In this document: piece after piece, positions 1 to 10,014 of the stretch
Numbering within the stretch: position 1 is the stretch's first letter
How the letters are laid out: each line of letters starts with the position of its first letter
Source: Coniferiporia sulphurascens
Taxonomy: Eukaryota > Basidiomycota > Agaricomycetes > Hymenochaetales > Hymenochaetaceae
Direction: 5' to 3'
DNA: 64,000 nt
Assembly: GCA_002794785.1 (NCBI GenBank)
Contig: NBBA01000005.1
Span: 1,550,001 to 1,614,000 of the forward strand
Program-made: the position numbers and the translations under genes
Notes under the pieces: model-generated
The model's input: only the letters and a program-made list of their open reading frames with translations
Databases searched by the model: none
What the model was told of the DNA's origin: nothing

Positions 1-1
1 A

Positions 2-193
2 GTCTCGAGAAACAACAGCGTGCAGCCTATGGCGCGGTCGAAGAGCACGCCCGTGCCCTTGGCAAAGCAGCGCCAGCGACGAGGACTCTGGGGCATATTT
101 GGGTTGTGGGCGAGAGTATTCGTGGCGAAGTTCAAGACTTGGACCTCTCCATCTCCTTCGCCGTATGACCAAGAATATCACCGGGATATCTGA
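2..193 (+). CDS. 3' end of an unidentified gene (partial)
   Basis: The reading frame is open from the window edge to a TGA at 191-193 and encodes about 63 residues. The tail is basic and aromatic (GLWGIFGLWARVFVAKFK) and then becomes Ser/Pro-rich (TSPSPSPYDQEYHRDI). The WxxxFxLWxRxF stretch could be an amphipathic or membrane-proximal helix. The start and most of the protein lie outside the window, so no function can be given. One other frame is open for part of this stretch but looks less protein-like. That this is the true C-terminus is an inference from composition. Confidence 0.35.
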   Translation, partial: VSRNNSVQPMARSKSTPVPLAKQRQRRGLWGIFGLWARVFVAKFKTWTSPSPSPYDQEYHRDI

Positions 194-574
194 CCGGCGG
201 TACAACTTTATGATAGTTTTCTTCTAAATTATGCTCTTTCTTTCTTTCCTTGCCAGCTCTGTTGTAAACCAATGTTCTGTTTGCTTTTCTTTCCGTTCAA
301 GGGATGCATAGTCCATCACATTTGTAAATATCTGAATATCATACATGCCGAGTCGAGACGGTAATCACAGGCCCCCGCAGTGGTGACGTCTCCGGCGTCC
401 CCAAAAGCTTGCCCAATCAGGACGAAAGCTGGGTGTGATAGCACGCGTCGCAGTCCTCTCCTTCAAGTCCCCTCATAGCTGGCTCTTACTGATCTGATTC
501 GACCTACCCTACTATGGTTCCTTGATTACTGTTATAGTCTTCCTAGACTCGAAACCTAGCGGGTCTGGCTTTGC
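194..574. other. Intergenic stretch upstream of the carrier gene
   Basis: This gap holds a short T/C-rich tract near 236-252 and otherwise mixed sequence. I see no coding frame, RNA gene or clear regulatory motif. It probably contains the 3' end of the preceding gene and the promoter of the carrier. Confidence 0.4.
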
Positions 575-3017
575 ATGGTTTCCGGAAAGCCAGAGCGTCC
601 ATCTGGACGCGAGATATTTGAGGGGAGCCTATCCGGTGCCCAAGATAGACCATTCATACCCCGGCTTCGTTCAGATTCCTCACCTTACCATCCATTACCT
701 CGCTCGCTTGATGAGTTTCGCGACGAGGAAGGCTCCGAGAACAGAGAGGGGCGTTTGCACGCGCTATGGAGGAAAATACCGCATCCTCATAGGGGAAATC
801 ATGCGTTGAAGCAGGAACCAGCATCTCACTGGATCCCGGCATCGGGCCATGCCTCGCTCACTCCTGAAAGGGCAGAAGGCTTGAGGAGAATGTACCATGA
901 CGAGCTTCTAAGGAAATGCGCCTTAGAAGAAAGTGATCCCTCTGGGCCGATAACTTGGAAAGATTTCAAGAAGTATGCTGAGAATAAAGAGGCTGGTGAG
1001 CTTTATTTTTTCTCGTGAACCATATTAAAGCTGATGGTTTCCATCAGAATTATGGCATATTTTCTGCGATGAATTGGATTTAGACGGAAATGGACATCTC
1101 GACGCAGGAGAACTGACATTGGCACTAAGGAAAGCCGGTACGTTGAGTTCGAAGTGGAGGATGTTAAATTGCTGAATAGTGCAAAATTAGGGGTTGAACT
1201 CAGCGCATCAACTCTTTCAGAGTTTATGACCTTCTTGACATCGTCACCACACTCTCATGGCATCAGTTTTTCTGAATTTCGGGATTTTCTTCTCCTACTC
1301 CCCAGCAGAGCTACCACGGCTGAAATATACCGGTATTATGAGGTTAGAAAGTATATGGGAGGTTTGTGCTTAAATGGCTGGTGAAAGACCAATCTTAACG
1401 AACAGCCGCTTTAGATGATGGAAGGGGGGGTGCTGCTCGGGTTACTATGGAAGGTGGGCTTGTTCCTCAACGTTATAACTTACCTCACTGAGTGACTCGT
1501 CCCAGGCGACGTCAGCATTAGCGGTGAAGATCGGCCACCAGTACATCCGATAAAACCTCAGAACCATCCTTTGCAAGAATCCGTGGAGTATACTGGCCTT
1601 GACAGTGATGATGAGGATTTCTACGATGATGAGGATATCGACGAGGAAGAAGAACACCAACATTCCACCTCCATAAAGTTCCTCCTTGCAGGCGGTATCG
1701 CTGGTACAAGTAAGGACATGGTTCATTCGCTAAAGCAGGTGCTAACGTGGTTATAACCAGTCTCCCGTACCACCACTGCACCTTTTGATCGCCTGAAAGT
1801 TTTCCTAATTACACGCTCATCTGAGCTCAGTACTATAAACATGGCTGAAACAGTCGCGCAAGCCACACAAGCTCCGTTACAGGGCTTCAAGGCTATCAGC
1901 GCTGCCATTGGCCGGATATACGCAGAGGGAGGCATCCGTGCGTTCTGGGTGGGGAACGGACTTTCTGTAGTGAAGATATTCCCGGAATCTGCAATCAAAT
2001 TCTTTTCGTACGAAACGGCCGTATGTATTTCTCATGAATACCTCCTTTTCCTGAGCTCGCGCTAAATATGTGTTAATAGAAACGAGGTTTTGCCCAATAT
2101 GTCGATAAAGTTGATGATTCTCGAGATATCAGTGGAACGAGTAGGTTCCTTTCGGGGGGGATCGGAGGCATCTCAAGTCAACTGTGTCAGTATCGATTTC
2201 ACAGTACTTGATTGATACTTATTCCTTACTGTTCTACTGGAACAGCTATTTATCCCATTGAAACTCTTAAGGTTATTTCCTTGACGATTGTGTATAACGT
2301 CTTGCTAACACGTAACCTCAAGACACAAATGATGAGTACAACTGGAGGGCAAAAGCGAGACGTTCTCTCAGCGGCAAAGCGCTTATGGGCCCTTGGCAAA
2401 TTCAGGGCCTACTATCGAGGACTTACAGTACGCAATTTTTACGTTGTCCGTCGCGCCACTCAATCTTACGAAGTTCTCAGGTCGGCCTTATTGGTGTATT
2501 TCCGCAAGTCTTCAGAACTGTTATTAATTTGTTACGCTCACGATAAAAACAGATATGCGGCGATTGACATGAGTACCTTCGAGGCTTTGAAGCTTGCATA
2601 TCTCCGGTCAACAGGGAAAACTGACGCCGGGATGCTACCTTTGCTCGCCTTTGGCAGCATTTCTGGGGGTGTTGGAGCCACCAGCGTTTATCCTTTGAAC
2701 CTTGTCCGGACTCGCCTGCAGGCATCTGGCTCATCAGGACATCCGCAACGTTATAAAAATATATTTGATGTCGCTTGGAAGACTTACCAACACGAAGGCT
2801 GGAAGGGATTCTACCGTGGTTTATTCCCTACATTGGCCAAAGTACGTCCCAAACATGTTAGATGTATTCCCAATGGTGCTTATGTTATAACAACTAGGTT
2901 ATACCATCCGTCTCTATATCCTATGTTGTGTATGAAGAAAGCAAGAAGCGGTGCGTATCACCAGTTCCGCGCAACTTATCTTTTGCTCATCCTTTGAATC
3001 ATAGTTTGGGCGTGTAG
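575..3017 (+). CDS. Calcium-dependent mitochondrial carrier (SAL1/SCaMC, ATP-Mg/Pi type)
   Basis: Product: an inner-membrane solute carrier that exchanges ATP-Mg or ADP for phosphate under calcium control (family knowledge). Seen: the N-terminal third carries an EF-hand loop (DLDGNGHLDAGE), then the family segment YRYYEVRKYMGDDGRGG, an acidic linker (DSDDEDFYDDEDIDEEEE) and the carrier domain. The three mitochondrial-carrier signatures appear as PFDRLK, PIETLK and PLNLVR, and the protein ends SYVVYEESKKRLGV. About ten short introns are needed. One, 2504-2552, has a GC donor (GCAAGT) and joins GVF to PYAAIDMSTFEALK. The ATG at 575 is the first that reads into the conserved part, but the N-terminal 90 residues are poorly conserved, so the start is uncertain. 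Only one strong EF-hand is visible, whereas animal SCaMCs have several. It is convergent with the permease gene downstream. Confidence 0.85.
2504..2552 (+). other. GC-AG intron in the mitochondrial carrier
   Basis: The donor is GCAAGT and the acceptor CAG, 49 bases apart. Removing it joins TTT-CC to A-TAT and keeps the conserved carrier frame FPYAAIDMS. No GT donor in this stretch gives that join. Confidence 0.75.
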
Positions 3018-3267
3018 ATTTGCTCAACCAGGACAAATAATCTCTTCCCTTCCCGTCTAGAGTCTCGTCCTGATTTGCACGACATAACATCTTATTGTTA
3101 CCTTACATCTTGCTAAGGACCTGCAACGCATTTGTATCAATATAGATTATCAATTTTAATGAATCATTTCCTCAGTATTCATCAGTTACGAATGACGACA
3201 TGTAAATACCCGCCCACTGCGTTGTACTGTACAGATCTTGGTCGACTTGCGCACCACTTTTCACATA

Positions 3268-5438
3268 TCAAATCAGATACCTGAATCCTTTCCGAAGTTG
3301 ACCTCTTTCCTGCTCAGCCTTTTCCAAACGATCATTCAACGTTTTCAAGTGTCTGCAGAATAGCCAGCACATCACGATGGCTAAGCCCTGCAACGAAATG
3401 CAAATCGCATACGAGTTCTTATAAGATGGTCCCCAGTTTGTTGGCCATATGTACCTAGTGGAGGGGAGGACGTGATGAGGGAATAATTAGTCAACAGTCA
3501 AACCCATGAAGCATAGTAGATGAGAACACTGACGATCCCGCAATGTTCCCTAGCTGTGAAAAACAGTTCGTAAGAGCTAGTGCGACCGCACGTTTGGAAG
3601 GAGGACGTGGAATAGTGTTGCTGATCCAGGCGAACATAACTATATAACCGCAATATGACAGAGACATCAAACATCTAGTATATATTTGCTCATCAATAAG
3701 GTTCGCATCAGGACGATATCCTAGAAACATACAAAGAAATGTAGCGCGCCACTATATTCATGGTCGATATTGCAATGATGAATCCGATCAGGCCGACAAA
3801 AAGAGGACAGACAATATGGTAAAATCTCTCTCCCTGTTTGTCGGAATGTCTGCACAAAATAAAATAGTGTGTTATTCGTCGTCTGTTGTGCATTCCGACT
3901 AGAATTACCTTGCATTAAAGAAGGCTACGATAACCGCTATGAACCACGGCGGAGCCACGAGAACAAGTGTCACCGTTCTTCCAAATCCGAGCGTTGCGCT
4001 CAATGTCGGGAAAAACGCATTGAAGGACAAAGCTGTTACTTCAGTCGTCAAGGCAAACGTAAGCCACCAGACTTTAGGATCCAGTACTGCGAGCCAAAAT
4101 CCGTGTCCGCGATGCGTTACCCTTCGCATCCACTTTCTTGCATTTGTATCAAGAGTGCTTTCGAGAACAGTAGGGACTATCTCTGATTCTTCCTGGTCGC
4201 CGATATTGATTCCTCCATCCTCCGCCATTCGGCGGACGGCGAGACTGCGCTCCAGAGGTGTGAGCCAGCGCGTGGTCGTCGGAAAGTCGGGAAGGATGAA
4301 TATGGCAGCCAATGCGACAGCAATGGTTAAGCTGCCCTCGATGAAAAATAGCCACCTATGGCGGAAGTTACGTCATTGTTAGTATCATGAAGAGCCTGGC
4401 CGGGTTTCTCTCTCTTTGGAATACTCCTTACCTCCACGCGGCGTCACCTAATTTGCCTTGCATATCGTTCAAAATTCCCGACGCAAGAAGCGATCCAAAA
4501 GCATTGCTGATGATGTTTCCACAATATAAAATGCAGATCCGCAGGCCAAGTTCTTCACGACCTTCATATCGAGATCAAAATTGCCTATCAGCCGAAGAGG
4601 ATGTGAAGCAACGTACGATACCATTTTGACAGAAGAAAAAGACTTCCAGGGAAGAAAGCAGCTTCAACAAACCCAAGAAAGAATCGAGTAAGAAGAGCAC
4701 CGATGAAGCTTTTACAATGCGGAAGATAGTTTTGCTAAGCAATCAGGATCGGTTTATAGTATGCGTACTCACTCTTTAGTTATACCTAAGTTGCGAATGA
4801 AGCAAACGTCAGGTTATAGCGGACGTAGTTTGTTCTTGACACTAACCTGTCAGAATGGATATTGCACCCCATACGATCATGCAGCTCGGAAGATATATTG
4901 AGGGGCGGCCCATGTAGTTTAAAAACATATTCCTAGCTCAAAAGTACACCAAGTGAAATCGAACCATGTGTTCATAGGACTTACGAAGGAATCTGCATCA
5001 AGATGTAGCCGACGTACAAGATCGACAGCAACGTATTGAACTCCTGACCCTTGAGGCCTAAGTCACTTTCAAAGCCTCTGAGTCGCGCCGCTCTTTATTG
5101 ATGATTCAGTCCAAGTAAAATTCGTAGAAAAAGTTGTGGGTGCTGATGAGATTGAATCGAGAACATACGCAGCATTATTCCTATCAACCTGTGAATAGAC
5201 GGGACAAGAACGGCGAAAGGTGAGCAATAATTCTTATCGGCTGCGATGGGGTACTTACATAGTTCAAGATATATATAACCACCATTATCGAGAGCCTACA
5301 ATCTAGTTTCCAGAGTAGTTTTCGCTCAAGCTTCCGTCGCTCCTCGTATCCACCATATTCATCGTCTGGATCCGTTTCGGTATCGACGATCTCGGGTGAA
5401 AACCCCTTCTTCTCAACGGATTGCAAGGGGGGTTCCAT
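3268..5438 (-). CDS. MFS permease, Dal5/Tna1 (anion:cation symporter) family, copy 1
   Basis: Product: a plasma-membrane major-facilitator transporter of the fungal Dal5 family, whose members take up organic anions and vitamins such as allantoate, nicotinate or pantothenate (family knowledge; substrate not predictable). Seen: an acidic N-terminus (DTETDPDDEYGGYEERRKLE), first helix with LDCRLSIMVVIYILNYV, the family motif ILPDFPTTTRWLTPLER, then ALSFNAFFPTLSATLGFG, PRPPSKRAVALAL and the C-terminal FRYLI before TGA (3268-3270). Many short introns interrupt it. The start is put at 5438 (MEPPLQSVEK) by comparison with the neighbouring copy; an in-frame ATG at 5486 is possible. Relative to copy 2 it has a diverged basic stretch (KWMRRVTHRGHG) in the central loop. 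The same-strand copy at 6667-8815 shows a tandem duplication. Confidence 0.85.
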
Positions 5439-5945
5439 GGGGATGTTGCGTGAATGGATGGGACAGGGACCAAAGTGCTGTAACATCCGCTTAAATAGGG
5501 ACTGAGTGCCAGAACCGACAATATCGTCAGCAGAACATGCATATGGCCGCGGCTAATGCTTGTGCCAGTACTATTACAAGTAGTGAGTTGTGGAACGCGC
5601 CGATTAGTCGCGGAAACAGATGACAAGAAGGAAGAAGCCCTCTCAGACTCGGATGTGATCACAAGGCCGTTCAAAATTCTTGCCGCCAGAAATACTTGTG
5701 TTCCTGCCAAATCAATTAAGGCCATTTCCGCATTACGCATGAGTGCATCGCTACCGTATGTGTACCTTTTCTTTTGCAGTTGTAATTAGAGTTGAGCTTG
5801 GACCACAGAGCTTGAGTGCGATTTGCGGGTAGTGGTCGTGGTAAACTCGCAATCGACGGAAAAGGCGTATTGTGGAGGGCCTACGAGTGCCCCCTATCAC
5901 TAGCGAACACACTTGATTAAAAGGAGGGGGGGCGCATTTCTTCAC
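5439..5945. other. Region upstream of permease copy 1
   Basis: Frames here are open in several directions but none resembles a known protein. It most likely holds the 5' leader and promoter of permease copy 1. Toward 5930 the sequence becomes AT-rich and runs into the repeat block. Confidence 0.35.
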
Positions 5946-6230
5946 TATTAAATAAATATAACGAACGAACTAAATATAAAGGTGGTCATATGAACAACCA
6001 TCTTACTAAGTGAATGATAATGCAAAGATAATGCCATACGATAGGAGCTATGATAGTTATAGTATACATAGCCCATGGTAGATGTATTATTAAATAAATA
6101 TAACTAAACGATCTAAATATAAAGGTGGTCATAAGATCAACCACCTTACTAAGTAAACGATAACGCAACAATAACGCCATACAAATAGGAGCTATGATAG
6201 TTATAGTATAAGTAGCTCACAGTAGATGTA
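5946..6230. repeat. Two tandem copies of an AT-rich ~142-bp repeat (unit A)
   Basis: Copy 1 (5946-6087) and copy 2 (6088-6230) both begin TATTAAATAAATATAAC and share ATCTAAATATAAAGGTGGTCAT-like and GGAGCTATGATAGTTATAGTATA blocks with scattered substitutions. Copy 2 contains a perfect 8-base inverted repeat, AAGGTGGT...ACCACCTT; copy 1 has the same structure with one mismatch. No coding potential is seen. The block sits between two duplicated permease genes. Confidence 0.85.
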
Positions 6231-6463
6231 TATAAGGAGAGCTGGTCTCTACCATGAAATACATCGGTTTACACTGATAACCCACTTTGCCCAACTATTA
6301 CCACTGCACCTCATCGTCTACCACAACGTGTGTAGATTTTAAGATGTATATAAGGAGAGCTGGTCTCTACCATGAAATACATCAGTTTACGCTGATGACC
6401 CACCTTTGCCTCAACTTCACCACTGCACCTCATCGTCTACCACAATGTGCATAGATTTTAAGA
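6225..6463. repeat. Two tandem copies of a ~118-bp repeat (unit B)
   Basis: Copy 1 (6225-6342) and copy 2 (6343-6463) both start GATGTATATAAGGAGAGC, continue through CTGGTCTCTACCATGAAATA and end in TAGATTTTAAGAT. They differ by a few substitutions and one or two indels. Each copy carries TATATAAGGAGAGC, which resembles a TATA-box context, followed by an ATG whose frame closes quickly. Unit B abuts unit A without a gap. Confidence 0.85.
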
Positions 6464-6465
6464 TT

Positions 6466-6510
6466 CACTGTCAAGAAAGTTCGGGTTTCCACACACAGTG
6501 TCCAGAAAGT
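6466..6510. repeat. Short direct repeat CACTGTC/CAGTGTC...AGAAAGT
   Basis: Two 15-mers, at 6466-6480 and 6496-6510, match at 13 of 15 positions and share the ending AGAAAGT. They are followed by AGTACTACTAGTAC. Their form recalls the CACTG-type termini of some DNA transposons, but I found no inverted partner nearby. Calling this a transposon remnant is inference only. Confidence 0.4.
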
Positions 6511-6666
6511 AGTACTACTAGTACAATTTGAAGATAAGAGAGGGGAAAATGGTTAATATCCTAATAAGGGGAATTGATCGGCAGGGATATATATCCGCAC
6601 AGCCACACAAATATCCTAACCATTCGCCTCCTCCGAATCCACGCCTTGCAGCGTGCGGTAAGATAT

Positions 6667-8815
6667 TCAGAGCAGGTATCTAAACCCTTTATCTTTCTGC
6701 ACCTTCTCCCGTTCTCCTCTCTCGAGCCTCTCATTCTCCATTTTTAAATGACGTCGGAAGATCCAAAACATAATTATTGCCGCACTCTGTGTCGCAATAC
6801 ATATCGCATACGATTTTCGGTAAGTTGGGCCCCATGCTTTTGGCCAGACGTAACTGAGGTCGCAGATGTCAAAATCTACACTGATACTCGTATAATTGGA
6901 GTAAATGAACAAAGAACTGACGATCCAGCAATATTCCCGAGCTGAGAGAAGCAGCTCACGAATGCCAGCGCAACTGCACGCTTCGCAGGCGGGCGCGGAA
7001 TGGAGCTACTGACCCAGGCCATAATTACGACGTACCCACTGAAAGTCAGTGCCATCAGAAAGCTATTATGTCATCAAATCAGTATAGGACACTAACACAA
7101 ATTGTTTACATCAGACAATAAGAATATGCGTACAGGGAAACGTAGCGGGCTGCGATGTTCATCGTAGACATTGCAATGACATATCCCAATATCCCGACTA
7201 CGAGGGGTATCGCAATATGATAAAAGCGTTCCCCGACTTTGTCAGAGTGCCTTGTGAAAGGACATCCATTTAACAAGAGAATTCATCGCTTTATGACTCG
7301 CATGTTGGACTGCACCTTGCTACTGCAAATGCACCAATAGCTGCCAGGAACCAGGGTGGCGCCACGAGGGTGAGCGTGACCGTTGTGCCGAAGCCAAGAG
7401 TAGCGGTTAGTGTGGGGAAAAAAGCATTAAATGACAGAGCAACGACTTCGGATGTCAATGCAATCGCTAGCCACCATACCCTCCAGTCGCTCATGGCTTG
7501 CATAAAACCGGAGCTAGATTGCGAAACAGTTTGAGGAAAAGCTGCGTTGCTAGTTTCCGTTACTTTTTGACTATTTGCACTGTTCATGTTGGGAAGTTCT
7601 GGCCCGTCCTGATCGCCGACATTGAGTCCGCCGTCTTCCTCCATGCGTTTGATTGCAAGCTTCCGCTCCAATGGAGATAACCAACGCGTCGTAGTGGGGA
7701 AGTCGGGGAGAACGAAGATGGCGATGATAGCAACGACTATTGTCAGACTACCTTCGATGAAGAATAGCCATCTACGACGATTGTCCATTAGACAGTATGT
7801 AAATTATCTGGAAGTAACGCATACCTCCATGCAGCCTTTCCAAGCTTTCCCTCCATTCCGTCTAATATTCCAGATGCGAGAAGAGACCCGAAAGCATTAC
7901 TGATAATGTTTCCGCAATAAAGAAGACATATGCGTAGGCCAAGCTCGTTGCGAGTGTAGAATTTTGTCAAGAGGAATATGGCACCAGGAAAAAATGCAGC
8001 TTCAACGAATCCAAGGAAAAAACGGGTTACGAGGGCCCCAACGAAACTTCAGTGAGATATATTTGAGAAGACAGCCATTTGCGATATGACACTGAAAAAT
8101 AGGCTCACTTCGTGCAAATGCCTACAACAAAGTGAGCGCTAAGTTAACCGCTCCATGAAATTACTGACCTGTAAGGATGGAGATGACGCCCCAAACGATC
8201 ATGCAAGCCGGTATGTAGAGAGACGGGCGTCCTATGTAGTTCAGGAACATATTCCTGCTCCCAAAGTGCCAAGGTCAGCACCGTGCTCAGGATAGCATTC
8301 ATCCATCCCACTTACGAGGGAATCTGCATGATAATATAGCCAACATAAAGTATTGAAAGTAGCGTGTTAAATTCTTGTCCCTTGAGGTGAAGGTCATCCT
8401 CAAAACCTCGAAGCCGAGCCGATCTGTATGGTATGAACAACACAGTGGTATAAAACGCCTGCAGGCCAGCACTATAAGTTGCAGTGGACGAAGCGCGCTT
8501 TACTTACGCAGCATTGTTCCTATCAATCTAAACGCATTTTGGAAAAGTGTGACAAACATGTACGACCTTAGACCTAGCGGCAATATCCCAACTCACATAA
8601 TTTAATATGTAGATCACGACCATAATTGACATCCTACGGTCGAGTTTCCGGAGCAGCTTGCGTTCGATCATCTGACGTGCTTCATGTCCTCCGAACTCAG
8701 CGTCCGCGTCATGAGCGTTGACATCGTCTGTTGCCTGCAAGTCCATCGAGATAGCAAGAGTGATATCCTTATCCCCGATGGAACGCGTTGAAGACTCCAT
8801 ATACACAGTGTTCAT
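6667..8815 (-). CDS. MFS permease, Dal5/Tna1 (anion:cation symporter) family, copy 2
   Basis: This is a second Dal5-type plasma-membrane permease; its substrate cannot be read from sequence. Seen: N-terminus with DADAEFGGHEARQMIERKLL followed by LDRRMSIMVVIYILNYV, the central block FVLPDFPTTTRWLSPLER, ALSFNAFFPTLTATLGFG, the loop before helices 7-8, PRPPAKRAVALAF and a C-terminal FRYLL before the stop at 6667-6669. The intron pattern matches copy 1, and long stretches are near identical in protein while DNA has diverged clearly, so the duplication is not very recent. The start is 8815 (MNTVYMESS) or the in-frame ATG at 8800. The promoter must lie beyond 8815, so the repeat block sits downstream of this gene and upstream of copy 1. 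Confidence 0.85.
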
Positions 8816-9269
8816 AAGAGAGGTGCCTTTGGATCAAAGGGAGCAGGAGTGAAGTCTAGCGCAGGACTAAGAAACCATGAACCTCCCCCGTTCATTCGCT
8901 ATCATGCGATAAGTCGGAGAAGCAAGCGATAAAACAGAATTCAAGGTATCAGGCGGTCACCATTTTCAGAAGAGAAGACAGGAAGTGTCACGGGACAGCG
9001 CTAGCATTCAATGGCTTCTATCTGAGATCATGGACGAGGTAACAGAATTCCGCGTATTTCTTTCATACACGGGCCGGCCGTTGCATGCGGGTGAAATACT
9101 GATACGAAGCGAATGACCTTGTGCCACCAAGCAAGTTGCAAAAAGGACATTAACACTTACATTGAAACACACATATATATAGTATACACAGCGAGGAGTA
9201 GCCCTAAGGCCAAGGGAAAGGAGGAGTTAAAAAAGTTTAGGGTACAGATAGTCAGAAATGAACGACTTG
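8816..9269. other. Intergenic stretch between permease copy 2 and the Tma17-like gene
   Basis: It should contain the promoter of permease copy 2 (read leftward) and the 3' end of the next gene. A short TATATATAGTATACAC stretch lies near 9172-9188. I see no coding frame with support. Confidence 0.4.
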
Positions 9270-9798
9270 CTATAGATACACTCCCCCGTCTCCAGATCCA
9301 TCCTGGTCAGCAGGTGGTAATTGCGGCGTCTGAGATTGTGAGCCGACCCGATGGGGTGCGTCATCCGGCGCGCCTGATAAGCCATAATGGCCGACGGATG
9401 TATTTAGACCTTTTTCTTCGAGCACTCCCTTCAACATGGAAATCCTTTCCGTTTGGGACCCACTGTAAGCGGAAGATCAGGTCCCCCCAGGCTAAGCTAG
9501 TCGAGACGAAAGTGCGGAAAACTGAGTCTGCATACATTACCACGTCGTTCTCCCTTAGCGCCTCCACCAGTTCGCGGTCATCCTCTGACGATTCAGCGAG
9601 GTAATCGTTAAGTTCGCGACGTGTTCGGTTGAGGTGTTCGAGTGAATTCTGCAGACGCGATATCTCTGAGAAATATGAGATTACGCTGCGCTCGAGTAGG
9701 AAAGAGATGAAGTCGAGACCTTCTGTTATTACGGGGATCTCAAGCTGGAGCGCCTGCGCGTACGAAAACGGTTGTGCATAGCGTGGCTGGGAGTTCAT
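9270..9798 (-). CDS. Tma17/Adc17-like small coiled-coil protein
   Basis: Three exons encode about 135 residues. Exon 1 starts MNSQPRYAQPFSYAQ. After the first intron the protein reads EEISRLQNSLEHLNRTRREL, NDYLAESSEDDRELVEALRE, then NDVVIGSQTERISMLKGVLE, and ends in a Gly/Pro/Gln-rich tail closing at TAG (9270-9272). The second intron (GTATGC...CAG) is needed to restore DVVIGSQTERI. The pattern of a helix with SLxHLxRTxxEL, an acidic break and an ENxxVIxxQxERIxxLK helix fits yeast Tma17/Adc17, a stress-induced chaperone for assembly of the proteasome regulatory particle. That assignment rests on remembered family pattern and is moderate; another small prefoldin-like protein is the main alternative. 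A perfect TGACGTCA lies 66 bases upstream of the ATG. Confidence 0.5.
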
Positions 9799-9863
9799 GT
9801 CCGAAATATGAATATTTAATGGTCAAGACTCAAAACCGCGAATACAAATAGTGTACCCATTAC

Positions 9864-9871
9864 TGACGTCA
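9864..9871. promoter_or_regulatory. CRE/ATF-type palindrome TGACGTCA
   Basis: This is a perfect 8-base ATF/CREB palindrome, 66 bases upstream of the start of the Tma17-like gene and just downstream of the fluoride exporter stop. In fungi such sites bind bZIP stress factors of the Atf1/Sko1 class. Use here is inferred from position. Confidence 0.4.
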
Positions 9872-10014
9872 TCCGGTCCAGTCATATTAAGGGACGGGTC
9901 CGCGACCAAGATTGGGCCTCTTGAGCAACTAATTATTCCGGCGGTAGTACAATTGAAATCACTTCAAGGAAGACTGTCTAGGTATATCCAAATGTACATA
10001 TTATTACCACCCAG

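Noticed and set aside
5303..5740. A 145-codon minus-strand frame upstream of permease copy 1
   Set aside because: It overlaps the conserved permease N-terminus in another frame and resembles nothing known; most likely leader sequence.
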